Assembly: GCF_016741785.1 (NCBI RefSeq)
Contig: NZ_JAERRL010000005.1
Coordinates: forward strand, 248,001-312,000
Reading direction: 5' to 3'
Source: Streptomyces sp. 7-21
GTDB lineage: Bacteria; Actinomycetota; Actinomycetes; Streptomycetales; Streptomycetaceae
DNA: 64,000 nt
The position numbers and the translations under genes were made by a program. The notes under the pieces were generated by a model that was given only the letters and a program-made list of their open reading frames with translations, made no database searches and had not been told where the DNA came from. Positions 27,814 through 36,896 of the stretch are shown piece after piece. Each line of letters starts with the position of its first letter. Within the stretch, counting starts at the first letter, position 1.

Positions 27814-28794
27814 ATGACGACCAGCAACGACCGGCCGCCGGACGTCCGGCATCACCCCGTCATGCTCCAGCGCTGCCTGGAGCTGCTGGGGCCGGCGCTG
27901 CACGGCCCGGACGCCACGGCCGTCGACTGCACGCTCGGCCTGGGCGGTCACGCCGAGGCGCTCCTCGACGCCTTCCCCGGGCTGCGGCTCATCGGGCTCG
28001 ACCGCGACCCCGAGGCGCTGCGCCTGGCCCGTGCGCGCCTGGCGCGCCACGGCGACCGGGTAACGCTCCAGCACGCCGTCTACGACGAGCTGCCCGCCGT
28101 GCTGTCCCGCCTGGGCACCCCCCGGGTGAACGCCGTCCTCTTCGACCTGGGCGTGTCGTCCATGCAGCTGGACGAGGCCGGACGCGGCTTCGCCTACGCC
28201 CAGGACGCGCCGCTGGACATGCGCATGGACCCGACCACGGGTCTCAGCGCGGCCGACGTTCTCAACACCTACCCGGCGAGCGAACTCACCCGCGTGCTGC
28301 GCGAGTACGGCGAGGAGCGCCACGCCCGCCGCATCGCGGACGCCATCGTCGCCGAGCGCGCGCGGCAGCCGCTGACCAGCAGCGCCCGCCTCGTCGCCCT
28401 CATCCGCGAGGCGCTGCCGCAGGCCGCGATGCGCACCGGCGGCAACCCCGCCAAGCGGACGTTCCAGGCGCTGCGCATCGAGGTCAACGGCGAACTCGCC
28501 GCGCTCGAGCGGGCCCTTCCCGCCGCGCTCGCCGCCCTCGTGGTCGGGGGCCGGATCGCCGTCCTCTCCTACCACTCGCTCGAGGACCGCATGGTCAAGC
28601 GGGCCCTGGCCGCGCAGGCCACCAGCACCGCGCCGCCGGGCCTGCCGGTCGTGCCCGAGCGGTACCAGCCGCGGCTGCGCCTGCTGACCCGCGGCGCCGA
28701 GCGGCCCGCACCCGAGGAGACCGCCGCCAACCGGCGCGCCGCGCCCGCCCGCCTGCGCGCCGCCGAACGCGTCAGGGAGGCCGTCGATGCCTGA
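27814..28794 (+). CDS. rsmH: 16S rRNA m4C1402 methyltransferase
   Basis: A 326-residue MraW/RsmH protein methylating the N4 of C1402 in 16S rRNA. Motifs include [15 protein letters not shown] (SAM site, about 35-49), [38 protein letters not shown] and [16 protein letters not shown] 27814 follows GGAAGG. It opens the dcw cluster and overlaps ftsL by eight bases. In many bacteria mraZ would precede it. Confidence 0.95.
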   Translation: MTTSNDRPPDVRHHPVMLQRCLELLGPALHGPDATAVDCTLGLGGHAEALLDAFPGLRLIGLDRDPEALRLARARLARHGDRVTLQHAVYDELPAVLSRLGTPRVNAVLFDLGVSSMQLDEAGRGFAYAQDAPLDMRMDPTTGLSAADVLNTYPASELTRVLREYGEERHARRIADAIVAERARQPLTSSARLVALIREALPQAAMRTGGNPAKRTFQALRIEVNGELAALERALPAALAALVVGGRIAVLSYHSLEDRMVKRALAAQATSTAPPGLPVVPERYQPRLRLLTRGAERPAPEETAANRRAAPARLRAAERVREAVDA

Positions 28795-29176
28795 ACGCTC
28801 CCCGTTCCCGGCGCGCCTGCGCCTGGCCCGCCTGGCCGGCTCCGGAGCCGGCCAGGCGGGCTCCGGAGCGGCGCGCACCCCGTTCGTCCTGCTCATCGTC
28901 GTGCTCCTGGGCCTGGGCATGCTGACCCTGCTGTTCCTGAACGCCTCGCTCAACCAGGGCTCGTTCGAGCTCAGCGAGCTGCGCCGCCAGACCCAGGAAC
29001 TCGCCGACGAACGGCAGGAACTCCGCACCGAGGTCGACGCCTACTCCGCGCCCGAGGCGCTCGCCGAACGCGCCCGCGAGCTGGGCCTGGTCCCCGCCGG
29101 GCCGCCCGCCTTCCTCCAGCCGGACGGCTCGGTCCTCGGCGAGCCCGAGCCCGCCACCGAGGAGCCCGCACCGTGA
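28787..29176 (+). CDS. ftsL: FtsL-like septum formation protein
   Basis: A 129-residue bitopic membrane protein. The short basic N-terminus is followed by one helix (about 26-50) and an extracytoplasmic coiled coil ([20 protein letters not shown]). The position between rsmH and ftsI defines it as FtsL, a partner of FtsQ and DivIC in the divisome, although sequence conservation of FtsL is low. The Pro/Glu-rich tail ends ATEEPAP. It overlaps rsmH by eight bases and ftsI by four, so all three are translationally coupled. Confidence 0.88.
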   Translation: MPERSPFPARLRLARLAGSGAGQAGSGAARTPFVLLIVVLLGLGMLTLLFLNASLNQGSFELSELRRQTQELADERQELRTEVDAYSAPEALAERARELGLVPAGPPAFLQPDGSVLGEPEPATEEPAP

Positions 29177-31068
29177 CCGCCCGCACCCCGCAGGGCCCTC
29201 CGCGCCCCCGCAGACCCCGGCCGTCCGGCAGCCGCCCCGGTGGCGGCGCGCTGCGCCTGGGCAACCCCCGCCCCCGGCTCCGGCTCATCGGCGTCGGCCT
29301 GACGCTCGTCATGCTGGTCTTCTCCGTCCGGCTGCTCCAGGTCCAGGCCGTGGACGCCGCCTCGTATGCCGAGCAGGCCCAGCTGAACCGGTACGTCGAG
29401 GTGCCGCTGACCGCCGAGCGCGGCGACATCACCGACCGCAACGGCGTCGCCCTGGCCACGACCGTCGACGCCTACGACATCACCGCCGACCCGTACCTGT
29501 TCACCGAGGAGCAGACGGGCATCCCCGACGCACCCGCCCAGGCCTCCGCGCTGCTGGCCCCCATCCTCGGCCGCGACGAGGCCGACCTCACCCGGCTGCT
29601 CAGCGACACCAGCACCCGGCACGTCGTGCTCGCCCGCGAGCAGACCCCGCAGACCTGGCGCCAGATCCAGGACCTGCGGGCCAACCTCGCCCAGCAGGAG
29701 TCCAAGGGCACCGGCACCCAGGTGCTCGCCGGCGTCTTCTCCGAGGAGAACGCCAAGCGCGTCTATCCCAACGGCGACCTCGCCGCCGCCGTGCTCGGCT
29801 TCGTCAACGCCGAGGACCACGGCGCGGGCGGCCTGGAGGCCAGCCTCGACGACCAGCTCTCCGGCGAGGACGGCACCATCACCTACGCCCAGTCCGGCGG
29901 CCGGCGGGTGCCGACCGCGGGCGAGTCCGAGCAGCCGCCGGTGCCCGGCACCGACGTCGCCCTCACTCTCGACCGCGACATCCAGTGGGCCGCGCAGCAC
30001 GCCATCACCGAGCAGGTCGAGGAGTCCGGCGCCGACAGCGGCTACGTCGTCGTCCAGGACACCGTCACCGGTGAGATCCTGGCCCTGGCCTCCGCACCCG
30101 GCTACGACCCCAACGACATCTCCGCCGCCGACCCCGGTCGGCTGGGCAACCCCGCGCTCCAGGACGCCTTCGAACCCGGCTCCACCAGCAAGGTCGCCAC
30201 CATGGCCGCCGTGCTGGAGGAGCGCGCCGCCACGCCCGACACCCACGTCACCGTGCCCAACCGCCTGCCGCGCGCGGACCGCAACTTCGCCGACGACCAC
30301 AACCACGAGACGTACTACCTCACGCTCGCCGGCGTGCTGGCCCGGTCGAGCAACATCGGCACCATCCTGGCCGCCGAGGAACTCGGCGACACCCAGCAGG
30401 AGGCCAACGAGGTCCTGTACTCCTACCTGACCCGCTTCGGCTTCGGCCAGCCCACCGGCCTGGGCTTCCCCGGCGAGACGCCCGGCATCCTCGCCCCGCC
30501 GGAGGAGTGGAACGCCTCGCAGCAGTACACGATCCCGTTCGGCCAGGGCCTGTCGGTCAACGCCGTCCAGGCCGCCTCGGTGTACTCGACCATCGCCAAC
30601 GGCGGCGTCCGCGTCGAACCCTCGCTGGTGCGCGGCACGACCGGCCCCGACGGCGAGTTCCGGCCCGCCCCCGAGCCGGAGCGGGAGCGCGTCGTCAGCG
30701 AGCGGACGGCCACCCAGCTGACCCGCATGCTGGAGACCGTCGTCACCGATCCGCAGGGCACCGGCGGCGCCGCCGCCATCCCCGGCTACCGCGTCGCGGG
30801 CAAGACCGGCACGTCCAACCGGGTGGATCCGCAGACCGGCACCTACAACGGCTACACCTCCTCGTTCGCCGGGTTCGCGCCCGCCGACGACCCCCGCATC
30901 ACCGTCTACTGCGCCGTGCAGAACCCGACCGAGGGCAGCTACTACGGCAGCGAGGTATGCGGCCCGGTCTTCAACGAGGTCATGAGATTCACCCTCGCCG
31001 CGCTCCAGATCCCGCCGTCCGGCGAGGAGTTCGAGGGACTGACCACCACCTTCGACCCCGCGGAGTAG
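29173..31068 (+). CDS. ftsI: Septal peptidoglycan transpeptidase (penicillin-binding protein)
   Basis: A 631-residue class B penicillin-binding protein cross-linking septal peptidoglycan. A basic Pro/Arg-rich cytoplasmic tail, one helix (about 36-56), the dimerisation domain (RGDITDRNG) and a C-terminal transpeptidase domain are present. Active-site motifs are GSTSK (SxxK), RSSN (SxN) and GKTGTSN (KTG). In the dcw cluster it follows ftsL with a GTGA overlap. It works with FtsW, encoded 6 kb downstream. After its stop there are about 190 bases before the preferred murE start. Confidence 0.95.
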   Translation: MTARTPQGPPRPRRPRPSGSRPGGGALRLGNPRPRLRLIGVGLTLVMLVFSVRLLQVQAVDAASYAEQAQLNRYVEVPLTAERGDITDRNGVALATTVDAYDITADPYLFTEEQTGIPDAPAQASALLAPILGRDEADLTRLLSDTSTRHVVLAREQTPQTWRQIQDLRANLAQQESKGTGTQVLAGVFSEENAKRVYPNGDLAAAVLGFVNAEDHGAGGLEASLDDQLSGEDGTITYAQSGGRRVPTAGESEQPPVPGTDVALTLDRDIQWAAQHAITEQVEESGADSGYVVVQDTVTGEILALASAPGYDPNDISAADPGRLGNPALQDAFEPGSTSKVATMAAVLEERAATPDTHVTVPNRLPRADRNFADDHNHETYYLTLAGVLARSSNIGTILAAEELGDTQQEANEVLYSYLTRFGFGQPTGLGFPGETPGILAPPEEWNASQQYTIPFGQGLSVNAVQAASVYSTIANGGVRVEPSLVRGTTGPDGEFRPAPEPERERVVSERTATQLTRMLETVVTDPQGTGGAAAIPGYRVAGKTGTSNRVDPQTGTYNGYTSSFAGFAPADDPRITVYCAVQNPTEGSYYGSEVCGPVFNEVMRFTLAALQIPPSGEEFEGLTTTFDPAE

Positions 31069-31246
31069 CACCTCCCGGGGTCCCCGCAGAACCCGCGCAG
31101 CACTGACGCATCACACGCACCAATAGCACCAGAAGCATCGAGCGGAGCTCCAGGCACGTGAGAACCATCGTCAACGGGGAACAGGACCGCCCGGCCACCG
31201 GCACGGTCCGTGGCACCTCGTTTCGCCCCAGCACCACCCCGCCGGG

Positions 31247-31260
31247 TACGCTCACCGCCG
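31247..31260 (+). promoter_or_regulatory. Internal promoter -10 and leaderless murE start
   Basis: TACGCT (31247-31252) stands 7 bases before GTG 31260. If active it gives the murE-to-murD block its own promoter within the dcw cluster. Confidence 0.45.
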
Positions 31261-32885
31261 TGTCCCGAGCAGACCACTCCTCTTCCACGGCTCCCGCGCC
31301 CCCGGCGGCGGCCATCCCGGCACCGCCCCGGCCGCGGCACGTGCGGCCCGTCCCGCTCGCGGACGTCGCGGCCCTGCTCGGCACCGAGGCGCCCGCCGCG
31401 GGACGGCCGGTCACCGGCATCACGCACGACTCACGCACCGTGCTCCCCGGCGACATCTACGTGGCGCTGCCCGGCGCCCGCTTCCACGGCGCGGACTTCG
31501 CGGCCCAGGCCGCCAGCCTCGGCGCCGCCGCCGTGCTGACCGACCCCTCGGGCAGCGAGCGCGCCGCCGCCACCGGCCTGCCCGTCCTGACCGTGGACGA
31601 CCCGCGCTCCCGCATGGGCGGCCTCGCCGCCGCCCTGTACGGCGAGCCCGGCAGGGACCTGCTGACCATCGGCGTCACCGGCACCTCGGGCAAGACCACG
31701 ACCACCTACCTCATCGAGGGCGGGCTGCGCCAGGCGGCGAAGGGCGACGAACCGACCGGCCTGATCGGCACCGTCGAGACCCGCATCGGCGACGAGCGCG
31801 TCAAGTCCGAGCGCACCACGCCCGAAGCCACCGAGGTGCAGGCGCTGTTCGCCGTCATGCGCGAGCGCGGCGTGCGCGCCCTGACCATGGAGGTCTCCAG
31901 CCACGCCCTGGTGCTCGGCCGCGTCGACGGCTGCGTCTTCGACGTCGCCGTCTTCACCAACCTCAGCCCCGAGCACCTGGACTTCCACCCCGACATGGAG
32001 GACTACTTCCAGGCCAAGGCCCGGCTGTTCACCCCCGAGCGCGCCCGCGCGGGCGTGGTCAACGCCGACGACGAGTACGGCCGCCGCCTCGCCGCCGAGG
32101 CGCGGATCCCCGTCACGACTTTCTCAGCCGAGGGCCACCCGGACGCCGACTGGCGCGCCGAGGACGTCGAACTCGGCCCGCTCGGCTCCACGTTCACCGC
32201 CGTCGGCCCCGGCGGCGTGCGCGTGCCCGCCGCCGCCCCGCTGCCCGGGCCGTTCAACGTCGCCAACGCGCTCGCCGCCATCGCCGCCCTGGCCGCGGCC
32301 GGGACCGACCCGCGCACCGCCGCCGAGGGCATCGCCGCCGTCCCCGGCGTGCCCGGCCGCCTGGAGCGCGTCGACGCCGGCCAGCCCTACCTCGCCGTCG
32401 TCGACTACGCGCACAAGCCCGACGCCGTGGAATCCGTGCTCCACGCCCTGCGCAAGGTCACCACCGGCCGGCTCCACGCCGTGCTCGGCTGCGGCGGCGA
32501 CCGGGACCCGCACAAGCGCCCCGCCATGGGCGCCGCGCTGGCCCGGCTGTCCGACACCGCCGTGCTGACCTCAGACAACCCGCGCTCGGAGGACCCGCTG
32601 GCCATCCTGGCGGCCATGCTCGCCGGAGCCGCCGAGGTCCCCACCCACGAGCGCGGCACCGTACTGGTCGAAGAGGACCGCGCCGCGGCCATCGCCGCCG
32701 CCGTCGCCCGGGCCGAACCAGGAGACACCGTCCTGGTCGCCGGCAAGGGCCACGAACGCGGCCAGGACATCGCCGGCGTGATCCGGCCCTTCGACGACCG
32801 TGAGGAGCTGCGCGCCGCCATCGAGCGCGCCTCCACCGCCCACCCGTCACCTACTCACAACGCCAGGCGAGGCCCGCAGCAGTGA
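31260..32885 (+). CDS. murE: UDP-MurNAc-tripeptide ligase
   Basis: A 541-residue Mur ligase adding diaminopimelate to UDP-MurNAc-L-Ala-D-Glu in the cytoplasm. It shows ITHDSRTVLPGDIYVALPG, the ATP loop GVTGTSGKTTTTY, the carbamylated-Lys region and TSDNPRSEDP; the DNPR motif marks diaminopimelate rather than lysine specificity. Streptomyces use the LL isomer, which the sequence alone does not tell. GTG 31260 is preferred because of the -10 hexamer 7 bases upstream; an in-frame GTG at 31158 would add 34 residues and is commonly annotated. Its stop overlaps murF by four bases. Confidence 0.93.
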   Translation: MSRADHSSSTAPAPPAAAIPAPPRPRHVRPVPLADVAALLGTEAPAAGRPVTGITHDSRTVLPGDIYVALPGARFHGADFAAQAASLGAAAVLTDPSGSERAAATGLPVLTVDDPRSRMGGLAAALYGEPGRDLLTIGVTGTSGKTTTTYLIEGGLRQAAKGDEPTGLIGTVETRIGDERVKSERTTPEATEVQALFAVMRERGVRALTMEVSSHALVLGRVDGCVFDVAVFTNLSPEHLDFHPDMEDYFQAKARLFTPERARAGVVNADDEYGRRLAAEARIPVTTFSAEGHPDADWRAEDVELGPLGSTFTAVGPGGVRVPAAAPLPGPFNVANALAAIAALAAAGTDPRTAAEGIAAVPGVPGRLERVDAGQPYLAVVDYAHKPDAVESVLHALRKVTTGRLHAVLGCGGDRDPHKRPAMGAALARLSDTAVLTSDNPRSEDPLAILAAMLAGAAEVPTHERGTVLVEEDRAAAIAAAVARAEPGDTVLVAGKGHERGQDIAGVIRPFDDREELRAAIERASTAHPSPTHNARRGPQQ

Positions 32886-34318
32886 TCCCCCTTTCCCTTG
32901 CTGAGCTCACCACGGTCGTGCGGGGAGTGCCGCACGACATACCGGAGCGGCCACCCCGCATCACCGGGCCCGTGGTCATCGACTCCCGCCTGGCCGAGCC
33001 CGGCTCGCTCTTCGCCGCGCTCCCGGGCAGCCGCGCCGACGGCCACGACTTCGCCGCCAGCGCCGTGTCCCAGGGAGCGGCAGCCGTGCTGGCCACGCGC
33101 CCGACCGGTGTGCCCTCCGTCGTCGTCGACGACGTCACGCGGGCGCTGAGCGACCTCGCGCGCCACGTGGTGCGCACGCTCGGCCCCACGGTCGTCGGAC
33201 TTACCGGCTCGGCCGGCAAGACCAGCACCAAGGACCTCATCGCCCAGCTGCTGCGCCGCGCCGCGCCGACCGAGTGGACCCCCGGCTCGTACAACAACGA
33301 ACTGGGGCTGCCGCTGACGGCGCTGCGCGCCGACGAGACCACGCGCTACCTCGTGCTGGAGATGGGGGCCCGCGGCATCGGCCACATCCGCCACCTCACC
33401 GGCCTGACCCCGCCCACGATCGGCGTCGTCCTCAACGTCGGCTCCGCCCACATCGGCGAGTTCGGCGGCCGCGAGGCCATCGCCGCCGCCAAGGGCGAGC
33501 TCGTCGAGGCGCTGCCGCCCGCGGCCGAGGGCGGCGTCGCCGTCCTCAACGCGGACGACGGCCTGGTGCGCGCCATGGCCGGCCGGACCCGGGCGCGCGT
33601 CACGCTCTTCGGCGAGTCCGAGGACGCGGACGTGCGCGCCACCGGCGTCCGGCTCACCGGCGGCCGCCCCGCGTTCCGGCTGACGACCCCGACCGGCTCC
33701 GCCGAGGTGACGCTGCGCCTGTACGGCGAGCACCAGGTCGGCAACGCCCTCGCCGCCGCGGCCGTCGCGCACGAGGCCGGCATGACGGCTGAGGAGATCG
33801 CCCAGGCCCTGGCCGAGGCCGGGACGCTGTCCCGCTGGCGGATGGAGGTCACCGAGCGGCCGGACGGCGTGATCATCGTCAACGACGCCTACAACGCCAA
33901 TCCCGAGTCCACGCGGGCGGCGCTGCGGGCGCTGGCCGCCATGGGCGAAGAGGCCGCCAGCAAGGGCGGCCGTACCTGGGCCGTGCTCGGCGAGATGGCC
34001 GAGCTGGGCGACACGGCGTTCGCCGAGCACGACGCGATCGGACGGCTGGCCGTCCGGCTCAACGTCAGCAGGCTCGTCGCGGTCGGCGGCCGGGAGGCCG
34101 GCTGGCTCGACGCGGGAGCGAAGAACGAGGGTTCGTGGGGTGAGGAGTCCGTGCACGTGTCCGACGCACAGGCGGCGGTGACGCTGCTGCGCGAGGAACT
34201 GCGTCCAGGAGACGTCGTGCTGGTCAAGGCGTCGCGGGCCGCGGGGCTCGAACGCGTCGCTCTCCAGCTCGCCGCGGACGGTGCCGAGCGCGCCGATGGT
34301 GAGGTCGCCGCCCGATGA
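32882..34318 (+). CDS. murF: UDP-MurNAc-tripeptide D-alanyl-D-alanine ligase
   Basis: A 478-residue Mur ligase adding D-Ala-D-Ala to complete UDP-MurNAc-pentapeptide. Key blocks are VIDSRLAEPGSLFAALPG, the P-loop GLTGSAGKTSTKDL, YNNELGLPLT, LEMGARGIGHI and NDAYNANPEST. GTG 32882 overlaps murE by four bases and its own stop overlaps mraY by four, so translation is coupled through murE-murF-mraY-murD. Confidence 0.95.
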   Translation: MIPLSLAELTTVVRGVPHDIPERPPRITGPVVIDSRLAEPGSLFAALPGSRADGHDFAASAVSQGAAAVLATRPTGVPSVVVDDVTRALSDLARHVVRTLGPTVVGLTGSAGKTSTKDLIAQLLRRAAPTEWTPGSYNNELGLPLTALRADETTRYLVLEMGARGIGHIRHLTGLTPPTIGVVLNVGSAHIGEFGGREAIAAAKGELVEALPPAAEGGVAVLNADDGLVRAMAGRTRARVTLFGESEDADVRATGVRLTGGRPAFRLTTPTGSAEVTLRLYGEHQVGNALAAAAVAHEAGMTAEEIAQALAEAGTLSRWRMEVTERPDGVIIVNDAYNANPESTRAALRALAAMGEEAASKGGRTWAVLGEMAELGDTAFAEHDAIGRLAVRLNVSRLVAVGGREAGWLDAGAKNEGSWGEESVHVSDAQAAVTLLREELRPGDVVLVKASRAAGLERVALQLAADGAERADGEVAAR

Positions 34319-35379
34319 GGCAGATCCTCTTCTCCGGTGCCATCGGACTCTTCCTGACCCTCATCGGCACCCCGCTGCTGATCAAGCTCCTCGCCCGCCG
34401 CGGCTACGGCCAGTACATCCGCGATGACGGCCCGCGCGACCACCACAGCAAGCGCGGCACGCCGACGATGGGCGGCATCGCGTTCATCCTCGCCACGCTC
34501 ATCGCGTACGCCATAACGAAGGTCGTCACCAGCGAACAGCCCTCGATCTCCGGGGTGCTGGTGCTGTTCCTGATGGCGGGGATGGGCCTGGTCGGCTTCC
34601 TGGACGACTACATCAAGATCGTCAGGCGGCGCAGCCTGGGCCTGCGGGCCGGCGCGAAGATGCTCGGCCAGTTCATCGTGGGCGTCGCCTTCGCGATCCT
34701 CTCGCTCAACTTCGCCGATGCCCGCGGCCTGACGCCCGCCTCGACGCACCTGTCCTTCACCCAGGACTTCGCCTGGAGCATCGGGCCGGTGCTGTTCGTG
34801 CTCTGGGCGCTGTTCATGATCCTGGCGATGTCGAACGGCGTGAACCTCACCGACGGCCTCGACGGCCTGGCCACCGGTGCCTCGGTGATGGTCTTCGGTG
34901 CCTACGTCTTCATCGGCGTCTGGCAGTACGGCCAGACCTGCGCCGAGTTCGCCACCGCGGGCGCGACCTGCTACGAGGTGCGCAACCCGCTCGACACCGC
35001 CGTCGTCGCCTCCGCCCTGATGGGTGCCCTCTTCGGCTTCCTGTGGTGGAACACCTCCCCGGCCAAGATCTTCATGGGCGACACCGGGTCGCTGGCCCTC
35101 GGCGGCGCCCTGGCCGGCCTGGCGATCGTCTCCCGCACCGAGCTGCTGCTGGCCGTGCTCGGCGGGCTGTTCGTCCTGATCACCATGTCCGTGGTCATCC
35201 AGGTCGGCTCGTTCCGCCTCACCGGCCGGCGGGTCTTCAAGATGGCGCCGCTCCAGCACCACTTCGAGCTGAAGGGCTGGAGCGAGGTCCTCGTCGTCGT
35301 CCGGTTCTGGATCATCCAGGGCATGTGCGTGATCGTCGGTATCGGCATCTTCTACGGAACGTGGGTGGCAGACTGGTGA
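34315..35379 (+). CDS. mraY: Phospho-MurNAc-pentapeptide translocase
   Basis: A 354-residue polytopic enzyme with about ten membrane helices transferring phospho-MurNAc-pentapeptide to undecaprenyl phosphate, giving lipid I. Signature loops are DDGPRDHHSKRGTPTMGG, FLDDYIKI, NLTDGLDGLATG with the catalytic aspartates, MGDTGSLALGG and QHHFELKGW. The ATG overlaps murF as ATGA and the stop overlaps murD. Confidence 0.96.
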   Translation: MRQILFSGAIGLFLTLIGTPLLIKLLARRGYGQYIRDDGPRDHHSKRGTPTMGGIAFILATLIAYAITKVVTSEQPSISGVLVLFLMAGMGLVGFLDDYIKIVRRRSLGLRAGAKMLGQFIVGVAFAILSLNFADARGLTPASTHLSFTQDFAWSIGPVLFVLWALFMILAMSNGVNLTDGLDGLATGASVMVFGAYVFIGVWQYGQTCAEFATAGATCYEVRNPLDTAVVASALMGALFGFLWWNTSPAKIFMGDTGSLALGGALAGLAIVSRTELLLAVLGGLFVLITMSVVIQVGSFRLTGRRVFKMAPLQHHFELKGWSEVLVVVRFWIIQGMCVIVGIGIFYGTWVADW

Positions 35380-36848
35380 CCGTGTCCTCTTCGCCGTCCC
35401 GGCCGCCTCAGCCGTTCCAGCCCGCCGGCATGCGCGTCACCGTGGCCGGCCTGGGCCTGAGCGGCGCCAGCGCCGCCCGGGCGCTGGCCCGGCTCGGCGC
35501 CCTGGTCACCGTCGTCGACGGCGGCACCGGCGAGCGGCAGCAGGCCGGCGCGGCCGACCTGGTCCGCGAGGGGATCGAGGTCAGGCTCGGCGACGGTGAG
35601 ACGCTGCCGAAGGCCACGGACCTGGTCGTCACCTCGCCTGGCTGGAGCCCTGACAGCCCGCTGTTCGCGGCCGCGGCCGAGACGGGGGTGGAGGTCGTCG
35701 GCGATGTCGAGATCGCCTGGCGGCTGCGCGGCACGCGCGGCGGGGAGCCCGCCCCCTGGCTGGCCGTCACCGGCACCAACGGCAAGACCACGACCGTGCG
35801 CATGCTCGCCGCCATCCTCCAGGCGGCGGGCCTGCGCACGGCGGCGGCCGGGAACATCGGCACCCCGCTGACCGACGTGGTGCTCGCCGACGAGCCGTAC
35901 GACGTGCTGGCGGTGGAGTTGTCCAGCTACCAGCTGCACTGGGCCCCCTCGGTCCGCCCCCACTCGGGGGCGGTGCTCAACCTGGCGCCCGACCACCTCG
36001 ACTGGCACGGCTCGATGGCCGCGTACGCGGCCGCCAAGGGCCGCGTCTACGAGGGCAACACGGTCGCCTGCGTCTACAACACGGCCGACCCGGCCACCGA
36101 GGAGCTCGTCCGCGCCGCCGACGTCACCGAGGGCTGCCGCGCCATCGGCTTCACCCTCGGCGTACCCGGCCCCTCCGAGCTCGGCGTCGTCGATGACCTG
36201 CTGGTCGACCGGGCCTTCGTGCCCGGGCGCCACCGGCAGGCCCAGGAGCTGGCGGCCGTCTCCGATGTGAACCCGCCCGCCCCGCACAACGTCGCCAACG
36301 CCCTGGCCGCCGCCGCCCTGGCCCGCGCCTACGGCGTCGGGCCCGCCGCGGTCCGTGACGGCCTGCGCTCCTTCCGCCCCGACTCCCACCGCATCGCGCA
36401 CGTCGCGGACGTCGCGGGCGTGGCCTACGTCAACGACTCCAAGGCGACGAACACCCACGCCGCCCAGGCCTCGCTGACGGCCTATCCCCACGTGGTGTGG
36501 ATCGCCGGCGGGCTGGCCAAGGGCGCGGAGTTCGACGACCTGGTGCGCGCGACCGCCGGACGGCTGCGCGGCGCCGTGCTGCTGGGGGCCGACCGGGGGC
36601 GCATCGCGGGTGCCCTCGCGCGACACGCCCCGGATGTGCCCGTCGCCGACCTGGACCGGACGGACACTGGGGCGATGGCGGCCGCGGTGCGCGAGGCCGC
36701 GCGGCTGGCCCGGCCGGGAGACACCGTACTGCTGGCCCCTGCCTGCGCCTCGTGGGATATGTTCGCCAACTACAGCCAGCGAGGCGACGCCTTCGCCGCA
36801 GCCGTCCGCGACCTGGCCGCCGGTCAGGACCGAGGAAGCGCTCAGTAG
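35376..36848 (+). CDS. murD: UDP-MurNAc-L-alanine:D-glutamate ligase
   Basis: A 490-residue Mur ligase adding D-glutamate to UDP-MurNAc-L-Ala. A Pro-rich start is followed by the nucleotide-binding fold VTVAGLGLSGASAARAL, the ATP loop AVTGTNGKTTTVRML, VELSSYQLHW, NLAPDHLDWHGSM and VNDSKATNTHAA. GTG 35376 overlaps the mraY stop by four bases; GTG 35382 is two codons later. The open frame continues upstream to 35043 but lies inside mraY. The ligase preceding it in the pathway, MurC, is not encoded in the window. Confidence 0.95.
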   Translation: MTVSSSPSRPPQPFQPAGMRVTVAGLGLSGASAARALARLGALVTVVDGGTGERQQAGAADLVREGIEVRLGDGETLPKATDLVVTSPGWSPDSPLFAAAAETGVEVVGDVEIAWRLRGTRGGEPAPWLAVTGTNGKTTTVRMLAAILQAAGLRTAAAGNIGTPLTDVVLADEPYDVLAVELSSYQLHWAPSVRPHSGAVLNLAPDHLDWHGSMAAYAAAKGRVYEGNTVACVYNTADPATEELVRAADVTEGCRAIGFTLGVPGPSELGVVDDLLVDRAFVPGRHRQAQELAAVSDVNPPAPHNVANALAAAALARAYGVGPAAVRDGLRSFRPDSHRIAHVADVAGVAYVNDSKATNTHAAQASLTAYPHVVWIAGGLAKGAEFDDLVRATAGRLRGAVLLGADRGRIAGALARHAPDVPVADLDRTDTGAMAAAVREAARLARPGDTVLLAPACASWDMFANYSQRGDAFAAAVRDLAAGQDRGSAQ

Positions 36849-36896
36849 ACCCCGGCGGCCCGCGGACCGCAGGCGCGGGGCGAGGAGGGGCCGACC

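Noticed and set aside
27756..28925. A 389-residue frame overlapping rsmH
   Set aside because: It is the +1 shadow of rsmH, composed of Arg/Gly/Pro/Ala; the GTG simply lies near the mapped promoter.
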